In this document: piece after piece, positions 63,092-64,000 of the stretch | How positions within the stretch are numbered: position 1 is the first letter of the stretch | How the letters are laid out: each line of letters begins with the position of its first letter | NCBI GenBank assembly: GCA_964475755.1 | Contig: CAYYXR010000006.1 | Location: forward strand, 1 to 64,000 | DNA length: 64,000 nt | Direction: 5' to 3' | Origin: UBA11612 sp964475755 | GTDB taxonomy: Bacteria > Pseudomonadota > Alphaproteobacteria > Rhodospirillales > Rhodospirillaceae | Translations under genes and position numbers: made by a program | The notes under the pieces: generated by a model | Database searches by the model: none | What the model saw: only the letters and a program-made list of their open reading frames with translations | Told to the model about the DNA's origin: nothing

Positions 63092-64000
63092 ATGCAATTC
63101 ATCCTCGCTAAATTGCTCATAGTATGGATGCTGTACATGATGGTGGCACCAGCGCATGCTGTTGTTCGGGGCAAACCCGTACACGGCCTCGCCCTTTACG
63201 GCGAACCCAAATACAAGCCGGATTTTGAGCACTTCGATTACGTTAATCCTGATGCGCCGAAAGGCGGCGAATTCACCAAGACCAATGAAGCCTATCTCAC
63301 GTTCGATACACTTAACCCGTTCACTCTGAAGGGAGCACCGGCGCACGGCCTTGAGCGGCTGCTGTACGATACGCTGATGACGCGGGGCGAAGATGAGCCG
63401 TATAGCGTGTACGGGCTTATTGCCCAGACAGTGGAAGTGGCCCCAGATAATTCTTGGGTCGAATTCACCTTGAGACCCGAAGCCTATTTTACAGATGAGT
63501 CTCCGGTCACAGCCGAAGACGTGGTTTTTAGTTTTAACACCGTCGTGGAAAAAGGTGCGCCCCAGTTTCGCACCATGTACGGAGACGTTGAGTCTGTTGC
63601 GGCAATCGACCCACAAACTGTGCGCTTCACATTCAAAACGACTGCGAACCGGAAATTACCTTTGTTAATCGGCGAATTTCTTCCTGTGATTTCAAAACAA
63701 TATTGGGAGACGCTCGATTTCGCGGACACGACGTTGGACATTCCCGTCACCAACGGACCGTACGTCATCGAGTCCTTCGAAGCCGGCCGGCATATTATTT
63801 ATAGGCGCTGGGAGAACTATTGGGGCAAGAACCTTCCTGTAAATCGCGGGCGATTTAATTTCGGCCATGTCCGTTTCGAGTATTTCCGAGACGACGATGT
63901 GCGATTCGAGGCATTCAAGACGAATGGGTATGATTTTGTTCGAGAGGTCAGCGCAAGACGCTGGGCTATAGAATACCGTTTCCCCGCTGTTCAGAACGGC
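63092..64000 (+). CDS. Second YejA-like solute-binding protein (3' truncated by window edge)
   Basis: The frame is open from ATG 63092 to the window end, about 303 residues. A signal peptide ends near VAPAHA, followed by VRGKPVHGLALYGEPKYKPDFEHFDYVNPDAPKGG and the same order of motifs as the upstream gene (TLNPFTLKG; WVEFTLRPEA; FNFGHVRFEYFRDD). By eye the two proteins are alike throughout and are tandem duplicates that have diverged. They probably bind related ligands for the same transporter. Confidence 0.9.
   Translation, partial: MQFILAKLLIVWMLYMMVAPAHAVVRGKPVHGLALYGEPKYKPDFEHFDYVNPDAPKGGEFTKTNEAYLTFDTLNPFTLKGAPAHGLERLLYDTLMTRGEDEPYSVYGLIAQTVEVAPDNSWVEFTLRPEAYFTDESPVTAEDVVFSFNTVVEKGAPQFRTMYGDVESVAAIDPQTVRFTFKTTANRKLPLLIGEFLPVISKQYWETLDFADTTLDIPVTNGPYVIESFEAGRHIIYRRWENYWGKNLPVNRGRFNFGHVRFEYFRDDDVRFEAFKTNGYDFVREVSARRWAIEYRFPAVQNG

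Overview
The window comes from a Gram-negative bacterium, most probably an alphaproteobacterium. The evidence is gene order: rplU-rpmA-GNAT-obgE-proB-proA-nadD-rsfS-rlmH, followed by nudC and a pheA/kdsB pair beside a membrane-anchored cytochrome c, is a typical alphaproteobacterial layout. KdsB (Kdo activation) and Wzm/Wzt point to an LPS-type outer membrane. No phage, transposase, integrase or CRISPR array was recognised.

Layout. 1-9.7 kb: the 3' part of methylmalonyl-CoA mutase with its GTPase chaperone MeaB, an exported M19 dipeptidase, an amidase gene broken by one in-frame TGA, the agmatine-to-putrescine pair aguA-aguB, a TPR-methyltransferase and an RlmI-like rRNA methyltransferase. 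9.7-12.7 kb: a small envelope-glycan group (O-antigen ligase-like protein, FkbM methyltransferase, phytanoyl-CoA-dioxygenase-like oxygenase). 12.8-17.1 kb: an isoquinoline-1-oxidoreductase-type molybdenum hydroxylase (small and large subunits) facing an SDR and an enoyl-CoA hydratase.

17.1-26.1 kb: a heme cluster. Minus-strand hemA-hemL-[histidine kinase-response regulator]-hemC-hemE-hemF-hemJ is nearly gapless and diverges from hemH. ALA is made here by the glutamyl-tRNA (C5) route, which is unexpected in an alphaproteobacterium. A complete two-component system is translationally coupled inside the operon. hemB and hemD are not in the window.

26.2-32.0 kb: accessory metabolism. There are two coupled small cupins, a short-chain-dehydrogenase relative carrying the diagnostic motifs of halohydrin dehalogenases (T-x4-F-x-G and S-x12-Y-x3-R), a sulfotransferase-like protein, and a divergent group of an unrecognised protein, an amidohydrolase and an AtoE-type short-chain fatty acid transporter.

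32.1-50.0 kb: a surface polysaccharide island, by eye more AT-rich than its flanks. It holds a second PhyH-type oxygenase, several GT2 and GT4 glycosyltransferases, a giant methyltransferase/coiled-coil/RgpF/GT2 fusion, the ABC exporter Wzm-Wzt, an O-antigen ligase-like protein, the dTDP-L-rhamnose operon rmlC-rmlB-rmlD-rmlA and a polytopic GT-C-like protein. RmlCBDA would supply dTDP-rhamnose, the glycosyltransferases build the chain, Wzm/Wzt export it and the ligase-like protein attaches it. The island ends at tRNA-Ser(CGA).

50.1-64 kb: housekeeping genes (L21, L27, GNAT, ObgE, ProB, ProA, NadD, RsfS, RlmH, NudC, PheA, KdsB, cytochrome c, HisN-like phosphatase), then two tandem YejA-type solute-binding proteins, the second cut by the window edge. 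rsfS has no ATG, GTG or TTG at its expected 5' end and appears to start at ATC behind a perfect Shine-Dalgarno.

The best candidates for something new are the halohydrin dehalogenase homologue, the C5 heme operon with its embedded sensor system, the four-part glycan fusion protein, and the ATC-initiated rsfS.
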